In this document: in pieces, positions 23,188 through 25,616 of the stretch
Position numbering within the stretch: the first letter of the stretch is position 1
Layout of the letters: each line of letters starts with the position of its first letter
From: an uncultured Peptococcaceae bacterium
Lineage (GTDB): Bacteria; Bacillota; Limnochordia; Darwinibacteriales; Darwinibacteriaceae
NCBI GenBank assembly: GCA_937988745.1
Contig: CALKAR010000185.1
Coordinates: 1-25,616 of the forward strand
DNA length: 25,616 bases
Reading direction: 5' to 3'
Position numbers and translations under genes: made by a program
The notes under the pieces: generated by a model
Databases searched by the model: none
The model's input: only the letters and a program-made list of their open reading frames with translations
Told to the model about the DNA's origin: nothing

Positions 23188-24288
23188 TCATCCTCTCCGG
23201 TCAAAAGGACTACTGAATAAACCACCTGTTTTGGTCCATCCATTAATGTCTAAAGAAACCGGTCTCTGCGGCCAACCTCGCCTAATTCGCTCTTCCACCT
23301 GATGCAAATTGGGAATTGCTCCTATCGCCGACAAGCCTTCCACGCAGTGCGCCCCAACGGCCACTGCCCAGGTAAGAGTCTCTTCTGGACTCTTTTGTAA
23401 AGCTACGCCCGCCAAGAAGCCTGCGATCGTAGTGTCACCGGCACCTGTTGTACCTTGGGTTTTCACCAAAAAGGAGGGAGCAAGCAGTTCACGTTCAGCC
23501 CAGGAAGAACCAAAAACGTCTCCTGCTTTACTGCTTGTCCGCAGGTAGAACCCCTGGTCACCCAGCTTTATACCAACCGTATGAGCACCCATATCAAGTA
23601 TCTCGGCTGCAGCTTCCTGCACAAGTTCCAAAGTGAATCCTGAAGCGTCTTTGCCGAGCATAACCAAGAGCTCATCAATGCTGGGCAGGAAAATGTCAAC
23701 CAAGGGCATCAGGCGAGAGATAATGTCACGCCACGGCGCTTTGCCCGCCGGAGAATTGGGATCAGGCATCGCCATGTCTAGACTGGTGAGCATCTTTGAA
23801 GCCTTCGCTTTAGAAAAGAGCTCCACTAAAGCCCTTCCACCATCTTGGTACATCTTCGCCATCAGAGGCGGATAGCCGAAGTGGAAGATCCCACCGGGAG
23901 CGGCGGTGAAATCAACATCTTCAGGCGAAAAACTATCGTTAGCCCCTGGATAGTGGAGAAAGGCTCTATCCGAATCAGGTGGACTCAGCACAATCGAATA
24001 AGATGTACCTGCTCCTTCAAAAACAGCAAGATACCTGTCGTCGATTCCTTCTTCCTTATACATCTGCCGTATTATTTGACCGAAATAATCATTGCCGATC
24101 CTGCCTACTAGAATAGGGGTAAAGCCTAATCTCTTGAGCGCAATCCCTGTATTGGAGACCGCTCCCCCTGTGGAGAAGGCTACACCACCCATCTGTACGA
24201 TCCGGCCGGGCTGCAGAGATTCGAGACTGCCCACGGGCCACTTAGGAATAATATCGAGACAGAGATGGCCAGCTACTAAGATCTGCAT
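23188..24288 (-). CDS. PfkB-family carbohydrate kinase
   Basis: ATP-dependent sugar kinase of the ribokinase fold, 366 aa. The N-terminal PfkB signature region is GGAVSNTGIALKRLG near 41-55 with VGRIGNDYFG at 61-70. The C-terminal signature TTGAGDTTIAGFLAG at 280-294 has the anion-hole GAGD and catalytic Asp285. LPSIDELLVMLG at 201-212 replaces the usual N-x-x-E segment (Asp where Asn is common before the Glu), worth noting for metal binding. A ~30-residue tail after 340 is longer than usual. ATG has GGAGG 7 nt upstream; 18 nt after the dehydrogenase stop and 4 nt before the aldolase start, so the three genes form one operon. It probably supplies the phosphorylated substrate for the aldolase (inference). 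Confidence 0.9.
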   Translation of the reverse strand: MQILVAGHLCLDIIPKWPVGSLESLQPGRIVQMGGVAFSTGGAVSNTGIALKRLGFTPILVGRIGNDYFGQIIRQMYKEEGIDDRYLAVFEGAGTSYSIVLSPPDSDRAFLHYPGANDSFSPEDVDFTAAPGGIFHFGYPPLMAKMYQDGGRALVELFSKAKASKMLTSLDMAMPDPNSPAGKAPWRDIISRLMPLVDIFLPSIDELLVMLGKDASGFTLELVQEAAAEILDMGAHTVGIKLGDQGFYLRTSSKAGDVFGSSWAERELLAPSFLVKTQGTTGAGDTTIAGFLAGVALQKSPEETLTWAVAVGAHCVEGLSAIGAIPNLHQVEERIRRGWPQRPVSLDINGWTKTGGLFSSPFDRRG

Positions 24289-24306
24289 CAGCTTGCCTCC
24301 ACTCTG

Positions 24307-25545
24307 CTATTGAATGGTGTGAGGACGTCTAAACGGGTTGAAATTCTCGTAATTCTCTACGCTCACTCTCCAGGTGCGGCGAGCCCAATAGACATTCAAC
24401 TCAGACAGAAGTTTGCGATCAGCGCAAGCCCTATCGAAGAGCTCGTCGATGCCTGTCACGATTGCCACACGATCATCGCCCCGGCCTACGTAGCGGACGT
24501 AATGCTCTGGGATGGGAGAGATATACTGCGCCGAATCATAGGCACCATTTATAGCCACCACAAAGCTGCGGGAGTTTTCCAATGTGGAATAGGGCCGCTC
24601 GATCTTTCCTAGGTGAACCAAGGCTGCAGTTCGCACCACTTCGAGCCATGGGTCGTCTCCACCACTATCAAAGTGCTCCTTGGTTCGGTCGCTGTATTCA
24701 ATGTCCACTTCCCCAGAGTAGCGCCAGCGAGCTGTCCCCTCGGTTCCGACTACTTCCATCAGTGGATCGAATTTCTCTTCTGGGCAGTGAGTCACATAAA
24801 ACCAAAGGCGCGTACCGTTGCTTGTTTCCGCCTCTAGGCAAGAGGTATCGGCTGAATCAATGAAGGGGCGTGCCCGGTAGAGTTCAGCACGGACAAAGCG
24901 CAAGTCAGCACTGCTGTCCATATCGGGGCCAGAAACGTAGAGCATGTTGTTTAGATAGTGGGCAAGCGCGTTGTGCATTGGTCCATCTAGAACCAGCTGA
25001 CCATCGACGATCACTTTACCTGCCCATTCGTTCCGCTTGTAATAACCATCAGTCCGAGGCCAATACCCGCGGCACGTAATTTCCTTAATTACACCTAATT
25101 TACCTTTGAGGATGATTTCTTTGAGACGGCGGATCGACCGTGAATAAATCATTTGAAATCCAACAGCGGCAAATTTGCCACTTTCTTTTTCCAAACGAAT
25201 CAGATCATCAAGCTGCTGCACTGTGGGAACGGGAGGTTTTTCTAAAACAATATTGTATCCAGCTTCTAAAGCCAGCTTTGCCATTTCGTAATGAGAGTGG
25301 ATTGCTACCGGAAGCGTAATAATATCCACAAGATCATGACCGCTGTCCAGGAGTTCCTGATAGGTAGAGAAAATTCGTACTCCCCGATCTCTTAACTGGT
25401 CCACGATCTCGAAATGGCTTTCCTCATCACGCACCACAACCGCGCGCAATTCACCTAACCCTTCGTTTTCCAGCAGGGAAATGTATTTAATGTGGTCTTG
25501 GGCGAAGTTACGAATACCTACCACGCCAAAGCCAACTGTATCCAC
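24307..25545 (-). CDS. Gfo/Idh/MocA-family NAD(P)-dependent sugar dehydrogenase
   Basis: Oxidoreductase acting on sugars, inositols or sugar derivatives; cytosolic. Counting from the GTG at 25545 (412 aa): N-terminal Rossmann segment VGFGVVGIRNFA at about 3-14, VDIITLPVAIHSHY at 73-86, the hallmark EKPP at 102-105 (catalytic-region Lys), and LDGPMHNALAHYL in the active-site helix (about 186-198). An ATG two codons upstream (25551) is only one base from the GGAGG, too close; the GTG is 7 nt from it, so I prefer the GTG. The protein is longer than typical family members (about 330-390) through its C-terminal region. First visible gene of the kinase-aldolase operon; nothing upstream can be seen beyond 71 nt of AT-rich DNA. 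Confidence 0.88.
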   Translation of the reverse strand: MDTVGFGVVGIRNFAQDHIKYISLLENEGLGELRAVVVRDEESHFEIVDQLRDRGVRIFSTYQELLDSGHDLVDIITLPVAIHSHYEMAKLALEAGYNIVLEKPPVPTVQQLDDLIRLEKESGKFAAVGFQMIYSRSIRRLKEIILKGKLGVIKEITCRGYWPRTDGYYKRNEWAGKVIVDGQLVLDGPMHNALAHYLNNMLYVSGPDMDSSADLRFVRAELYRARPFIDSADTSCLEAETSNGTRLWFYVTHCPEEKFDPLMEVVGTEGTARWRYSGEVDIEYSDRTKEHFDSGGDDPWLEVVRTAALVHLGKIERPYSTLENSRSFVVAINGAYDSAQYISPIPEHYVRYVGRGDDRVAIVTGIDELFDRACADRKLLSELNVYWARRTWRVSVENYENFNPFRRPHTIQ

Positions 25546-25616
25546 ATGCATCCCTCCAAACTACTACTTAATCTATATAACTTCGGCTTAATCACTATTC
25601 TACCTGCTAAAAAACA

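Noticed and set aside
25600..25616. T-run (minus strand) at the right edge as a terminator of an upstream gene
   Set aside because: Only the run is visible; any stem would lie outside the window.
1..25616. CRISPR array, tRNA, rRNA, insertion sequence or phage genes
   Set aside because: No spaced direct repeats, no tRNA or rRNA-like sequence and no transposase, integrase or structural phage protein were recognised on either strand.

Overview
The window looks like a chromosomal segment of an endospore-forming member of the Bacillota. The best taxonomic evidence is a small acid-soluble spore protein (SASP, SspF type) behind a sigma-G-like promoter. Strong GGAGG ribosome-binding sites, frequent GTG starts and mid-range GC content fit this. 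I cannot place it below phylum level. No phage, transposase, CRISPR, rRNA or tRNA sequence was seen.

Layout. (1) 1-949 (+): the 3' part of an exported PHP-domain metallohydrolase, cut by the window edge. (2) 1001-7081 (-): a hydantoinase/oxoprolinase-family protein, translationally coupled to a histone-deacetylase-family amidohydrolase; after a 67-nt gap with its own candidate promoter come a membrane-anchored UDP-GlcNAc 4,6-dehydratase-type protein and an N-acetylhexosamine 1-kinase (NahK). A bidirectional terminator separates blocks 1 and 2. (3) 7227-9427 (-): a MATE exporter followed by an unidentified membrane-anchored extracytoplasmic protein. (4) 9586-16057 (-): a six-gene operon with a LacI-type regulator, a family-5 substrate-binding protein, two permeases and two ATPases of the Opp/Dpp class. 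(5) 16192-16866 (-): a cytosolic PHP-domain protein, divergent from (6) 17026-18387 (+), a GH4 glycosidase, followed by the SASP gene at 18436-18657 (+). (7) 18683-22176 (-): a second Opp/Dpp-type import operon (binding protein plus two permeases) without ATPases. (8) 22323-25545 (-): a tight operon of Gfo/Idh/MocA dehydrogenase, PfkB sugar kinase and class II sugar-bisphosphate aldolase.

How the genes may work together (inference). From about 9.6 kb to the right edge the window reads as a carbohydrate-use locus: two Opp/Dpp-type importers that, next to a LacI regulator and GH4, more likely carry oligosaccharides or glycosides than peptides; a GH4 enzyme with a CHGV motif suggesting a uronic-acid glycoside; and a dehydrogenase, kinase and aldolase able to oxidise, phosphorylate and cleave the released sugar. 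The second importer may borrow the ATPases of the first. The left part combines N-acetylhexosamine salvage and surface-sugar synthesis with amide or N-acyl hydrolysis.

Promoters, operators and terminators were read by eye; palindromes at 16119-16129, 16919-16928 and 22257-22270 are candidate operators. No gene-free stretch exceeds 300 bases.
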